64,000 nucleotides of DNA from Candidatus Saccharibacteria bacterium oral taxon 488 (GTDB lineage: Bacteria; Patescibacteriota; Saccharimonadia; Saccharimonadales; Saccharimonadaceae). This document shows positions 34,677 to 42,070 of the stretch, piece by piece; positions within the stretch are counted from its first letter, which is position 1; each line of letters opens with the position of its first letter. Where the stretch lies: contig CP039998.1 of assembly GCA_013099015.1 (NCBI GenBank), forward strand, positions 806,001 through 870,000, read 5' to 3'. The position numbers were made by a program, and so were the translations under genes. The notes under the pieces are model-generated. The model had not been told where the DNA came from and searched no databases. It worked only from the letters and a program-made list of their open reading frames with translations.

Positions 34677-35578
34677 CGCTTTGCCTCCTCGCCTTCATAA
34701 TACCGCATGAATAGTTCTTCTAATTCTAGTTCTGATTCGCGCAGGACTTTTGGTTTATGTTCGGCGATGAATGAAACAAACTCTGCCGCGTCACCTTTGA
34801 CGGTGAATTCGTATTCGTCGCCGCGACGTTGAACGTCGGTGATGGACGGTAGTTTTTTGGCTGCCGTTAGAAGCGGTTTTTTAGCAAAGGTCACAATGTA
34901 GCGGTGTGTTGACAGGTGCTTTATGGTCGCGATGTGTTCAATGGCGATCAATTTTCCATCGCGAATAAAGCCAACACGGTGACAAATCTTTTGCACTTCA
35001 GCCAGGTCGTGACTGCTGACAAACACCGTGGCACCTTGCTCGGAAACTTCGTGCACCAAATCGTAAAATACCTGCTTCATCAGCGGATCTAGCCCGCTGG
35101 TCGGCTCATCCAAAATCAGCAGTTTCGGGCGGTGCATAAAAGCTTGAATCAGACCAATTTTCTGACGATTACCCTTGGAAAGCTGACGAATTGGTCGATC
35201 TAGCACCGCCTCAAAACGCTTAGCTAGTTCATCAACATAGTACCAATCAACCTTTCGACCTGTCCGCGCCAAAAACTTCAGCAATTTCCGACCAGTCATA
35301 GTTTCATACAGCGCGATGTCGCCCGCTAGATACCCAACCTGATCATGAAGGGCCGTTCGCTCCTCAACGCTCTGTCCGCCCAGCAACTCTACCCAGCCAT
35401 CCGTCGGCCTCAAGAAATCCATCACCGACCGAATCGTCGTGCTTTTACCCGCACCATTCGGCCCAAGAAAACCAAATACCTCGCCTTCGCGTAGCTCCAG
35501 CGACACATTGTCGACTGCCAGTTTATGACCAAAGCGCTTGGTCAGCCCGTGTAACATCAGCGGTGAAGTATCATCCAT
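34673..35578 (-). CDS. ABC-2 transporter ATP-binding protein
   Basis: 301 aa from the ATG at 35578, which has AAGGAG seven bases upstream; an ATG at 35599 would cover that site. Walker A GPNGAGKST, signature LSKGNRQKIGL, Walker B LLILDEPTSGLD, H-loop SSHDL, and a C-terminal domain typical of drug/lantibiotic-export ATPases (CcmA/DrrA type). It works with the permease at 33897-34676. Confidence 0.94.
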   Translation of the reverse strand: MDDTSPLMLHGLTKRFGHKLAVDNVSLELREGEVFGFLGPNGAGKSTTIRSVMDFLRPTDGWVELLGGQSVEERTALHDQVGYLAGDIALYETMTGRKLLKFLARTGRKVDWYYVDELAKRFEAVLDRPIRQLSKGNRQKIGLIQAFMHRPKLLILDEPTSGLDPLMKQVFYDLVHEVSEQGATVFVSSHDLAEVQKICHRVGFIRDGKLIAIEHIATIKHLSTHRYIVTFAKKPLLTAAKKLPSITDVQRRGDEYEFTVKGDAAEFVSFIAEHKPKVLRESELELEELFMRYYEGEEAKR

Positions 35579-35640
35579 AACGACTCCTTTTATAGTCATT
35601 ATTTTCTATGGTTTCAGTATATTATAGTCATACTGAAAGA

Positions 35641-36015
35641 TTAAAGCAATGAGCGAACTTCCACTGCTAGCACGCCATAATGTTTTTGGTCAGCAGCGGA
35701 ATAATATTTGTTGTATTCGGCAGCGGCAGCTTCGGCACTGGTGGCGTGCGGAATAACACGGTGGTAACCCTCGGCCTGCACCATTTCTAAAAAGGAATTG
35801 TAGTGGCGGATAGCGATAATCTCCACGCGTGCTTGATCTGGTTCGCCGTCGTGTAGTATTCCTTCGGCATCGCGAACATCGCGGCGCAGGTGAATCTTAT
35901 CACCGACTCGGTACTCGGCAAACTTTCCGCGATTCAATCGACCTTCAACCGTCTTCCGCCCGGCGATAATATCGTCGAGTAATTTTGATTCTCGTCCTGA
36001 GTGCCAGATTTTCAT
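35641..36015 (-). CDS. ASCH-domain protein
   Basis: 124 aa. The ASCH pattern is visible: KLLDDIIAGRKTVEGRLN near the N-terminus, GDKIHLRR and a C-terminal YYSAADQKHYGVLAVEV. ASCH domains bind RNA or modified nucleosides; one subgroup hydrolyses N4-acetylcytidine. Shine-Dalgarno AGGAATT. A leaderless mini-ORF lies 35 bases upstream. Confidence 0.85.
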   Translation of the reverse strand: MKIWHSGRESKLLDDIIAGRKTVEGRLNRGKFAEYRVGDKIHLRRDVRDAEGILHDGEPDQARVEIIAIRHYNSFLEMVQAEGYHRVIPHATSAEAAAAEYNKYYSAADQKHYGVLAVEVRSLL

Positions 36016-36050
36016 AATTCCTACAGTGTTGTATCTTTTTATAGTTTTTC

Positions 36051-36089
36051 TTAACTTCTAGCCAGCAACGGTGTCATAGTAAAATTATA
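36051..36089 (-). promoter_or_regulatory. Extended -10 promoter and leaderless 8-codon mini-ORF before the ASCH gene
   Basis: Minus strand TGCTATAAT (extended -10; hexamer 36084-36089) is six bases before an ATG at 36077 that opens MTPLLARS-stop (36051-36077). The spacing equals that of leaderless genes elsewhere in the window. The mini-ORF may be a regulatory uORF or simply the start of the ASCH leader. Confidence 0.4.
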
Positions 36090-36145
36090 GCACAGCCTAT
36101 AAACGTGTTTCTGCTAGGCATGCCTACCAAACTACAATAAAATCT

Positions 36146-36165
36146 TTAGATTAGGCAAACCTTAA
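36146..36165. promoter_or_regulatory. DtxR/IdeR iron-box-like sequence
   Basis: TTAGATTAGGCAAACCTTAA matches 16 of the first 19 positions of the actinobacterial IdeR box consensus. It lies about 60 bases upstream of the ASCH promoter, in a region of pseudogene debris. A chance match in AT-rich DNA is quite possible. Confidence 0.25.
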
Positions 36166-36320
36166 ACGGCCATTGCCTGCACCTCCTGCCAAATTCGCTA
36201 CACCAGTCGTTTGCCACGCGTAGTTAGTCGTACCCAGGCGTCGCCATAAGACTGGTCGATTGCCATTAATCCCTTATGCCGCAAGTCCGCCAGCCAATCG
36301 TCCAGTTCATCTGCATCACC
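36162..36320 (-). pseudogene. C-terminal fragment of a winged-helix protein
   Basis: In a frame different from the sensor-kinase remnant, the minus strand encodes a winged-helix end: DELDDWLADLRHKGLMAID, QSYGDAWVRLTTRGKRLV, an in-frame TAG, then RIWQEVQAMAV. The tail matches the C-terminus of the intact gene at 39738-39947 (LVQRIWPEAQAIVY), with TAG replacing a Gln codon. It is a decayed relative of that gene fused to the broken kinase gene. Confidence 0.6.
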
Positions 36321-36664
36321 GTCACTGGCCTGTGGATTTTACAACCAGTCGTCATATGGCTGCTCATCCAACTGCTCGGGACAAGCAGCACACTCAGCCA
36401 ATAGCCAACCAGTAACATCATGCTATTGAGTGCCTCCAGCGACACGATCACCGACCCGCGCGTCTCGCGGTTGCGCCGCTCCAGGCGGCGACTAAACTGA
36501 CGTTCGATAAGCTCTGGCAGTTGCTGAGCGTGTTCGCTCGGCGGCAACGGCCGACTTAATTGTACAGAAGTGATAGCATAAATAATCACACTAAAAACCA
36601 GTGACAGTGTCATAATCACCGCCAAATAGCTCAGCGCTAGCCGCCTGACGCGCTGCTGTTTCAT
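36266..36664 (-). pseudogene. Sensor histidine kinase remnant (N-terminal part only)
   Basis: The first ~90 residues look like a sensor kinase N-terminus: basic start, helix at about 10-30, a short external loop with a basic RQFSRRLERRNRE stretch, and a second helix beginning SMMLLVGYWLS. Then the frame leaves the family; no HAMP, His-box or ATPase region exists. It overlaps the response regulator stop (ATGA), as an intact kinase would. A deletion appears to have joined it to a winged-helix gene fragment. Confidence 0.7.
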
Positions 36665-37335
36665 GATTTATCCTCCAGTTTATAGCCAAAGCCGGGGACG
36701 GTGTGAATCAATTTTGAGTCAAATGGTTTGTCGATTTTTCGCCGCAAAAACATAATGAATAGCTCAACATTGTTCGGCAACACATCGGCATCAAAATCCC
36801 ACACGTGCGAGATAATTTGCTCTTTGGACAGGACCTTACTGGCGTTACGCATCAAATATTCCAAGACGCCGTATTCTTTGGCAGTCAGGTTAATCTCTTG
36901 TGAGGCACGCATTACTTTTTTCGAACTCGGATCAAGCGTCAAATCACCGACCCGCAAAACTTCTTCCAACTTCTCATTCGGACGGCGCAGCAAAGCGCGA
37001 ATACGCGCCAACAACACCTCAAAGCTAAACGGCTTCGCCAGATAGTCATCAGCACCTATATCCAAGCCTTCGACAATATCCCGCTCGGCATCACGCGCTG
37101 TCAACATCAAAATCGGCGTCTGATTGCCATCTTGACGTAGCGCCCGGCAAACTTCATAACCATTCATCTCCGGCAGCATCACATCAAGAATAATCACATC
37201 ATAGTCGTCCGCCATCGCCGTCCGATACCCCTCATCGCCATCATGCGCCACATCGACCGCATAAACTTCATCCTCCAGACCCTCTTTCAGCAACCGCGCA
37301 ATCGCCGTGTCATCTTCTATTAGTAAAATTCTCAT
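36661..37335 (-). CDS. OmpR-family response regulator
   Basis: 224 aa. Receiver domain with acidic pocket (LLIEDD), phosphoacceptor Asp in DVIILDVMLPEMNG, conserved Thr and Lys (MLTARD, DDYLAKPF), then an OmpR winged helix (LTAKEYGVLEYLMRNASKVLSKEQIISHVWD). It lost its cognate kinase (remnant downstream), so it is either orphaned, driven by another kinase, or decaying. Its start has a GAGGATAG Shine-Dalgarno. Confidence 0.95.
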   Translation of the reverse strand: MRILLIEDDTAIARLLKEGLEDEVYAVDVAHDGDEGYRTAMADDYDVIILDVMLPEMNGYEVCRALRQDGNQTPILMLTARDAERDIVEGLDIGADDYLAKPFSFEVLLARIRALLRRPNEKLEEVLRVGDLTLDPSSKKVMRASQEINLTAKEYGVLEYLMRNASKVLSKEQIISHVWDFDADVLPNNVELFIMFLRRKIDKPFDSKLIHTVPGFGYKLEDKS

Positions 37336-37410
37336 TAGCTAACTATCCTCTTTCTCGACTTTAGTACATAGATCTGAAAAATTACTGAAAACACCCCTCT
37401 CAAAAAGAAA

Positions 37411-38403
37411 TTAATCGTCACAACGAATGACAATTTTAGTATCACCTTCCGCTACAACCTCACATTTACCGCCAACCGGATACGTGAACTTCGGGTCGGT
37501 GTGACCAAAATCAAGATTAACTATCACTGGAATTTTTGAATCGATATTCTTTGAAAGAATGATGTCGCTAATCATATCGTCGGTCGCCCGAGATTCTCCC
37601 TGGAAACGCCCAACTAAAATTGCTTTTACTTGACGAAAAAACGGCTGTTGCATCAACGCCTGCACGTGGCGCTCAAACGTTTCGGTGATTGAGTCGTAGC
37701 TATCATCTTCAATACACAAAATAACATCGCCTTCAACTTTCGGAAAATACTCCGTACCATTCAACAGATTTAGACTACACAAATTGCCGCCAATCATTAC
37801 CCCTTCAGCCGACCCGCTCTGCACAACTCGCGGCCCGTCATTTTCCAAAGCTTGGCGCGGCGAAACTTCGTCATAATTCCACGGAAAATCGTAAAATGTC
37901 TCCGATTGTTGAACGACAAGTTCTGCCGGCTGATCTGCAAACAAACACCGCTGAAAATATTCCAATGAATAACTATTTTCCGGCGGCAAACCAAAACAAT
38001 AGAAATTTGGCATCGTATAAGTCACCAACCCAGTTTTAGCTAAAATAGCGTGATTAAGAACGGTGATGTCAGAAAAGCCACCAAAGATCTTCGGATTGTC
38101 TTTAATAATTTGCCAGTTAATTTTACCCAGCATCTGATTTGAATTAAACCCGCCGATAGCCGCCAGAATACACCTCACGTTTTCGTCCATAAACGCTTCC
38201 TGTAAATCTTCAACCTTTTCGTCGTCCGTCGGGCAACCTCGCTGACTCTGAGAAAAAGCATTTTTGCTAAACGTAACCTTTAGACCCAGTGATTCTAACG
38301 CCGCTTTCGCCCGATCTAAAACTCTTTCGTCAATATCGCTAGCCGAACGCGCCGGCGCAACTACCCTTACTTCATCGCCTGGCTTTAATTTATCTGGTAT
38401 CAT
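37411..38403 (-). CDS. Peptidase S66 (LD-carboxypeptidase / MccF-like)
   Basis: 330 aa. The Ser-Glu-His triad of the family is complete: S111 in GGFSDITVL, E232 in LCIEDDSYDS, H301 in LDFGHTDPKFTYPVG. Family members cut the L,D bond of murein tetrapeptides or inactivate microcin C-type peptide-nucleotides. There is no signal peptide, so it acts in the cytoplasm, on recycled or imported peptides. Shine-Dalgarno AGGAAAGG. Its leader contains a putative histidine-type attenuator, so expression probably responds to charged tRNA-His. Confidence 0.93.
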   Translation of the reverse strand: MIPDKLKPGDEVRVVAPARSASDIDERVLDRAKAALESLGLKVTFSKNAFSQSQRGCPTDDEKVEDLQEAFMDENVRCILAAIGGFNSNQMLGKINWQIIKDNPKIFGGFSDITVLNHAILAKTGLVTYTMPNFYCFGLPPENSYSLEYFQRCLFADQPAELVVQQSETFYDFPWNYDEVSPRQALENDGPRVVQSGSAEGVMIGGNLCSLNLLNGTEYFPKVEGDVILCIEDDSYDSITETFERHVQALMQQPFFRQVKAILVGRFQGESRATDDMISDIILSKNIDSKIPVIVNLDFGHTDPKFTYPVGGKCEVVAEGDTKIVIRCDD

Positions 38404-38431
38404 ATATTTCCTTTCCTAAAATTAATCAATC

Positions 38432-38451
38432 AAAAAACCTCCCGCAGGAGG
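38432..38451 (-). terminator. Attenuator terminator of the S66 gene
   Basis: Minus strand: CCTCC (38447-38451), a 4-base loop, GGAGG (38438-38442), then six Ts (38432-38437). It lies 29 bases before the S66 start codon. Its 5' arm is part of the antiterminator. Confidence 0.8.
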
Positions 38452-38479
38452 CATACCACAACAACAAGACACCTCCTGC
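38444..38479 (-). promoter_or_regulatory. Antiterminator of the predicted His attenuator
   Basis: GCAGGAGG (38472-38479) begins right after the leader-peptide stop and is perfectly complementary to CCTCCTGC (38444-38451), which contains the 5' arm of the terminator. The two hairpins exclude each other. A ribosome stalled in the His codons would leave the upstream arm free to form the antiterminator; one at the stop codon would cover it. Confidence 0.75.
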
Positions 38480-38524
38480 TTACACGTGGAGATGATGGTG
38501 ATGTTGTGAAAATAATTTCATCAT
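38480..38524 (-). CDS. Histidine-rich leader peptide
   Basis: 14 codons encoding MMKLFSQHHHHLHV, then TAA: five His in 14 residues, four in a row. The ATG at 38524 is seven bases after TATACT, so translation probably starts on a leaderless mRNA. It is followed within one base by the antiterminator arm. Composition and position match his-operon leader peptides of other bacteria. A metal-related His peptide is an alternative, but would not explain the hairpins. Confidence 0.7.
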   Translation of the reverse strand: MMKLFSQHHHHLHV

Positions 38525-38531
38525 ATGAAAT

Positions 38532-38537
38532 AGTATA
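38532..38537 (-). promoter_or_regulatory. -10 of the S66 leader transcript
   Basis: TATACT on the minus strand, seven bases before the leader-peptide ATG. No good -35. An 8-bp inverted repeat AGATTGAC/GTCAATCT (38542-38549 and 38591-38598) lies just upstream and might bind a regulator. Confidence 0.5.
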
Positions 38538-38630
38538 GCAAAGATTGACTTGATCGGGGAGTAGGCGGTGTGCCAATGACTCAATTAGCGGTCAATCTAT
38601 CTCGCTAGTACCAGATCGCTTAGGACGATA

Positions 38631-39170
38631 CTACTCCACCGCCAAATCCGTAATCACATCAATAACCTGCACATCATCTGGTAGTGGTACAGGCTGCTTG
38701 CAATAGTCGTTTTTTATGAAAAAACTATTTACCCCAGCGTTAATACCAGCTTCGTAATCATAATAGTAGCTGTCGCCGACCATATATACATTTCTAGCAT
38801 CAAGATTAAAATCTCGCACGATATCTCGTATCACATACATTTTGCCATTTCTATCGCTACCGTCCGAACAGAAAAATCCATCAACAAGCCTCTTGATATT
38901 AAGATTAACAATTTTGGCTTTTAACTCTTCAAGTGCTTCTGGTCCTGGGACGGGGTGGGCTGAAACAATAAATATTTTATATCCGCAAGCCCGAAGATTT
39001 TTCAGGAAATCATACACGCCATCGACTAAGCTTAAGTTGTTATGGCTATGTTTCTCAACCTGATCACCTTTATAGATACTATCTGGCCGGGAATTTTTAT
39101 CCGCGCCAGTAGGCCGCCAAAGCGTGCCGTCACCATCAAAAATTACTGCTTTTGCGTTATCTTTACTCAT
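38631..39170 (-). CDS. HAD-superfamily hydrolase
   Basis: 179 aa from the ATG at 39170 (a TTG at 39179 would add three residues). HAD motifs: nucleophile in VIFDGDGTLW, motif II VSAHP and motif III/IV VGDSYYYDYEAG. The DGDGT/GDSxxD form suits small phosphatases of the phosphoglycolate or HisB type. Substrate unknown. Confidence 0.88.
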   Translation of the reverse strand: MSKDNAKAVIFDGDGTLWRPTGADKNSRPDSIYKGDQVEKHSHNNLSLVDGVYDFLKNLRACGYKIFIVSAHPVPGPEALEELKAKIVNLNIKRLVDGFFCSDGSDRNGKMYVIRDIVRDFNLDARNVYMVGDSYYYDYEAGINAGVNSFFIKNDYCKQPVPLPDDVQVIDVITDLAVE

Positions 39171-39198
39171 ACTGTTCAATCTGTAAAATCCGCATAGC

Positions 39199-39732
39199 CT
39201 ACCCCAGCATCTTTCCTAACGTATCAAATGTTCGCCCATTGCGAATAGTGATCAGTGGGTAAAACTTTTCTTTCATTAGTAACTTATGGTATGAGGTACG
39301 CAAAAATTCCTTCTCATTATATTTACCCCAAAATACCGCCTTTTTACCAAAATGAACGATTTCATCATGAAGCGGCATTTGACCGATCCGCTCCTTGATA
39401 TATTCAGGGTCGATGTCGTCGGTATAGAATAATACATCTTTCCGCGCCAGGGGCTGGTGCCACCACTCTGGCAGATTAGATACTTCGTTTAAATACTCAT
39501 CTTTCGTCAAAATGACGTGTTTGATAGTAAATGGAAAACGCCCTAATATGGTAGCGATATCATCTTTGATTGTCGTCAGTTCGTCATCAGTGTCAAATAT
39601 AACGTTACCACTATTGATATAAGTGACGACATGCTGATACCCCAGATCCTCGAGGCTTGCTGTGAGGTCTTTCATGGAAACTTTATTTTTACCGCCAACA
39701 TTGATACCCCGAAGCAACAAGATATATCTCAT
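39199..39732 (-). CDS. DUF1697 protein
   Basis: 177 aa from the ATG at 39732. It starts with the typical YILLLRGINVGGKNKVSMKDL and continues with TYINSGNVIF and KVTIR-like C-terminal TIRNGRTFDTLGKML. DUF1697 proteins have no established function. AAGGA lies just before the start and TATACT seven bases before it. The stop of the preceding winged-helix gene is six bases upstream, so the start at 39768 used by a longer frame is unlikely. Confidence 0.88.
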   Translation of the reverse strand: MRYILLLRGINVGGKNKVSMKDLTASLEDLGYQHVVTYINSGNVIFDTDDELTTIKDDIATILGRFPFTIKHVILTKDEYLNEVSNLPEWWHQPLARKDVLFYTDDIDPEYIKERIGQMPLHDEIVHFGKKAVFWGKYNEKEFLRTSYHKLLMKEKFYPLITIRNGRTFDTLGKMLG

Positions 39733-39737
39733 ATTCC

Positions 39738-39947
39738 TTAGTATACTATCGCCTGCGCCTCCGGCCAAATGCGCTGAACCAGCTGCCGCAAGTCTGCCAG
39801 CACATGCATCGCCGTTCGGCGCGGCATGCCCATTTGTGCTGCCAGCGTGGCTGCATCGTCACCGCCGTCTTCGTAGACTTGCTGCAACACCAGTGCCTCG
39901 TTAGTGGTTAAGTTGATTTCGCTTGCTTTCACCTTGTTCATGATCAT
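39738..39947 (-). CDS. Small winged-helix protein, probably with an internal in-frame deletion
   Basis: 69 aa. A helix-turn-helix (LTTNEALVLQQVYEDGGDDA, ATLAAQMGMPRRTAMHVLADLR) is followed directly by QLVQRIWPEAQAIVY. The fragment at 36162-36320 has 23 more codons between LADLR and LV, which would be the wing. So this copy seems to have lost the wing in frame, at GCGGCA/CTGGT. AGAAAGG precedes the start (ATG 39947 or 39941). Probably a DNA-binding regulator, perhaps no longer functional. Confidence 0.7.
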   Translation of the reverse strand: MIMNKVKASEINLTTNEALVLQQVYEDGGDDAATLAAQMGMPRRTAMHVLADLRQLVQRIWPEAQAIVY

Positions 39948-40048
39948 CCTTTCTGTTAGTGATGAGTATATGATAGCTAAGCAATCTGTAATTTCGCTGT
40001 AAGCCGCTCGACTCTTTGACGTCCCTTCGTGACCGTTTACCTAGCAAA

Positions 40049-40072
40049 GAAAAAACACCTCCGTAGAAGTGT
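40049..40072 (-). terminator. Terminator after tRNA-Asn
   Basis: Minus strand ACACTTC-TACG-GAGGTGT stem with one G-U pair, followed by a T-run. It lies 8 bases past the tRNA CCA end. Confidence 0.85.
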
Positions 40073-40079
40073 CTTTTCT

Positions 40080-40154
40080 TGGCTCCGGGGGCGGGGTTCG
40101 AACCCGCGGCCTATTGGTTAACAGCCAACCGCTCTACCGCTGAGCTACCCCGGA
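40080..40154 (-). tRNA. tRNA-Asn (GTT)
   Basis: 75 nt with encoded CCA. Acceptor TCCGGGG/CCCCGGA, D-arm GCTC-GAGC, anticodon stem GTTGG/CCAAT with loop CTGTTAA (anticodon GTT), T-arm GCGGG-TTCGAAC-CCCGC. All arms pair well. Confidence 0.97.
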
Positions 40155-40195
40155 ATACGTGTCGTATTATAGCGAGTTTTCAATCAGTTGTAAAG

Positions 40196-40528
40196 TTACC
40201 GGCGGACAATTTCCAGGGCTTTTTTCAAGATTTCTGCCTCCGAGCGCGATTTCTCATTATCTACCGCTTCCCGCTGCTTAATCTCCTTCACTAAATTCTG
40301 CCACCACGCCTCTTTTTCTGCCTGCCGCGGTACCAACGACCGCACCTCGCCGTCGCGCTTATCTAACATCCCAGCCGCCACCAAATTATCAACATGCTTT
40401 GCCACCGTTGAAACCGACTTATACCCCAACGCCCGCATAATTTCCCGCAGTGTCGGGCTATAGCCATTGCCCTTGATAAATCCATCGATAAAATCCAGCA
40501 GTATTTTTTGCTTTTTTGTTGGCTGCAT
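40196..40528 (-). CDS. LexA-type DNA-binding domain protein without peptidase domain
   Basis: 110 aa from the ATG at 40528, six bases after TATACT (40535-40540). Residues 1-65 are a LexA winged helix: QKILLDFIDGFIKGNGYSPTLREIMRALGYKSVSTVAKHVDNL, then AAGMLDKRDGEVRSL. Instead of the S24 domain it has a 45-residue helical tail. It cannot self-cleave, so it is not a classical SOS repressor, though it could bind LexA-like sites. It is divergent from the glycan polymerase gene. Confidence 0.85.
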   Translation of the reverse strand: MQPTKKQKILLDFIDGFIKGNGYSPTLREIMRALGYKSVSTVAKHVDNLVAAGMLDKRDGEVRSLVPRQAEKEAWWQNLVKEIKQREAVDNEKSRSEAEILKKALEIVRR

Positions 40529-40534
40529 GCTTTT

Positions 40535-40567
40535 AGTATAACCTGCCCGCATTATTTGCGCTATACT
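40535..40567. promoter_or_regulatory. Divergent leaderless promoters
   Basis: TATACT on the minus strand (40535-40540) is six bases before the ATG at 40528, and TATACT on the plus strand (40562-40567) is six bases before the GTG at 40574. The 21 bases between them must serve both. Confidence 0.55.
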
Positions 40568-40573
40568 AAAGAG

Positions 40574-42070
40574 GTGAAGCGAGTATCATCGACGATATAT
40601 GTGTGGCTACTGGCCGCCGTGCTGTTTGGCGGCGCACTGTCACTACAGCCGAGCATCAGCCTGGCGATGCTCGATTTTCCGTCGTTTCGCATCGGACTAT
40701 ATCAAGTGGCGGTGATCGGCGTTGTTGGCTGCGGTCTTGGCATAATGGTGCGCCAGCGACTGTGGCCCCAAGGGCGATGGTGGTGGCTCGGCATTGGCAT
40801 GCTGGCTATCACTAGTATCGTTGGGCTGTTATTATCTTATGTCCGAGCGCGTACCGCATTATATACGGCATCGCTTTTATTGCTGCTGATAACCGCAGTA
40901 TGTGCTGCCCTGATGTACCGGGCATTATCGGCGAGTGATCAGCGCCGCCTCATGACAATTGGCTTGTGGAGCGGCATTGTGTTCGGTGTGTTAGCGGTGC
41001 TGCAGCTCATCATCGCCCATATTGAACCAACGGCATTCGGTACGCTCTGCTCGGGTTGTCACGCCGGCGTGTTTGGCTTTGTCAGGATCAATCTATTTGC
41101 CGCTGAGCCGCAATTTTTAGCAAGCAGCTTATTACCAGCCCTGTTCGTCGGACTGTGCTGGCGAGAACGGCGACTGGCAGGCTGGAGCGTTTTTGGTAGC
41201 AGCGTGGCGATCAGTCTGACGTTCTCGCGCGGCGCGTTTATCGCGGTAATTGGCGCAGGCATCGTGTACGGCGTTGTCCGCTGCTGGCAGCGGTGCGGGA
41301 GAAATAGGGACAATACTACTGACGCGGCGCGGGCATCTCATCACGATGCGTGGCGTCAACTCGGCATCATCACGGCCGGATTCGTGGTTGGATGTACCCT
41401 ACTACTGGTCTCAGCGGTGATTCGCTATCACAACACACCGCACATTGCCTATAATACCGCGGTGAGTATGCTCGACCAGTTGTCGCTCGGCCGCATCAAA
41501 TTACCGCAAAAAAATACCATCCCAACGCCGGGTGGCACACCCTCACCGCAAGCACCACCAACCAACGAGACCACGGCACCGCAATCATCACCGTCACCGC
41601 CCACCACCCAGCCAAACCCGCTCGCTCCATCAGCCAATTTCCAGCCATCGGGTTTCGTCACCGCTTCAGCTAATGACCGACTCAACGCCGCTCGACTGGC
41701 GCTCCGAGCCTGGGCGTCAAATCCGCGCACCATACTCTTTGGGACTGGCCTTGGCAATCTCGGCAGTTTTATCCAACATCGGCTGCATCAGCCGGTGTCG
41801 ACCGATCATACGGTGTATATTTTCTACGTTTTGCTGCTTAGTAATATCGGCGTTGTCGGTATGATACCGCTACTAGTACTGCTCACCGTCGCGCTATGGC
41901 GCAGCGGCCAATGGCTACTAAAGCAATGGGGGCGATTTGCCTTACTGCTAACGACGGCTATCGCTATCCACTTTTGGTTTTTTGGCAGCTTGATCAACTC
42001 GGTACATTGCCTTGCATGGATTGGTATTTTCTTGTATAATCACCCCAAAGGTCATGAAGAAGAACTCTGA
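40574..42070 (+). CDS. O-antigen ligase/polymerase-like membrane protein
   Basis: 498 aa from the GTG at 40574. About twelve membrane segments and a large external loop near residues 290-360 rich in Pro, Thr and Ser, followed by the Wzy/WaaL-type region NDRLNAARLALRAW and FGTGLGNLGSFIQHR. Such proteins join or polymerise glycan units outside the membrane. It overlaps the sugar-transferase gene, starting the polysaccharide region. Confidence 0.85.
   Translation: MKRVSSTIYVWLLAAVLFGGALSLQPSISLAMLDFPSFRIGLYQVAVIGVVGCGLGIMVRQRLWPQGRWWWLGIGMLAITSIVGLLLSYVRARTALYTASLLLLLITAVCAALMYRALSASDQRRLMTIGLWSGIVFGVLAVLQLIIAHIEPTAFGTLCSGCHAGVFGFVRINLFAAEPQFLASSLLPALFVGLCWRERRLAGWSVFGSSVAISLTFSRGAFIAVIGAGIVYGVVRCWQRCGRNRDNTTDAARASHHDAWRQLGIITAGFVVGCTLLLVSAVIRYHNTPHIAYNTAVSMLDQLSLGRIKLPQKNTIPTPGGTPSPQAPPTNETTAPQSSPSPPTTQPNPLAPSANFQPSGFVTASANDRLNAARLALRAWASNPRTILFGTGLGNLGSFIQHRLHQPVSTDHTVYIFYVLLLSNIGVVGMIPLLVLLTVALWRSGQWLLKQWGRFALLLTTAIAIHFWFFGSLINSVHCLAWIGIFLYNHPKGHEEEL

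Noticed and set aside
36115..36126. Palindrome TAGGCATGCCTA, with TAGGCATGCC again at 45738-45747
   Set aside because: Only two copies, in unrelated gaps, one between convergent genes; no sign of a mobile element.
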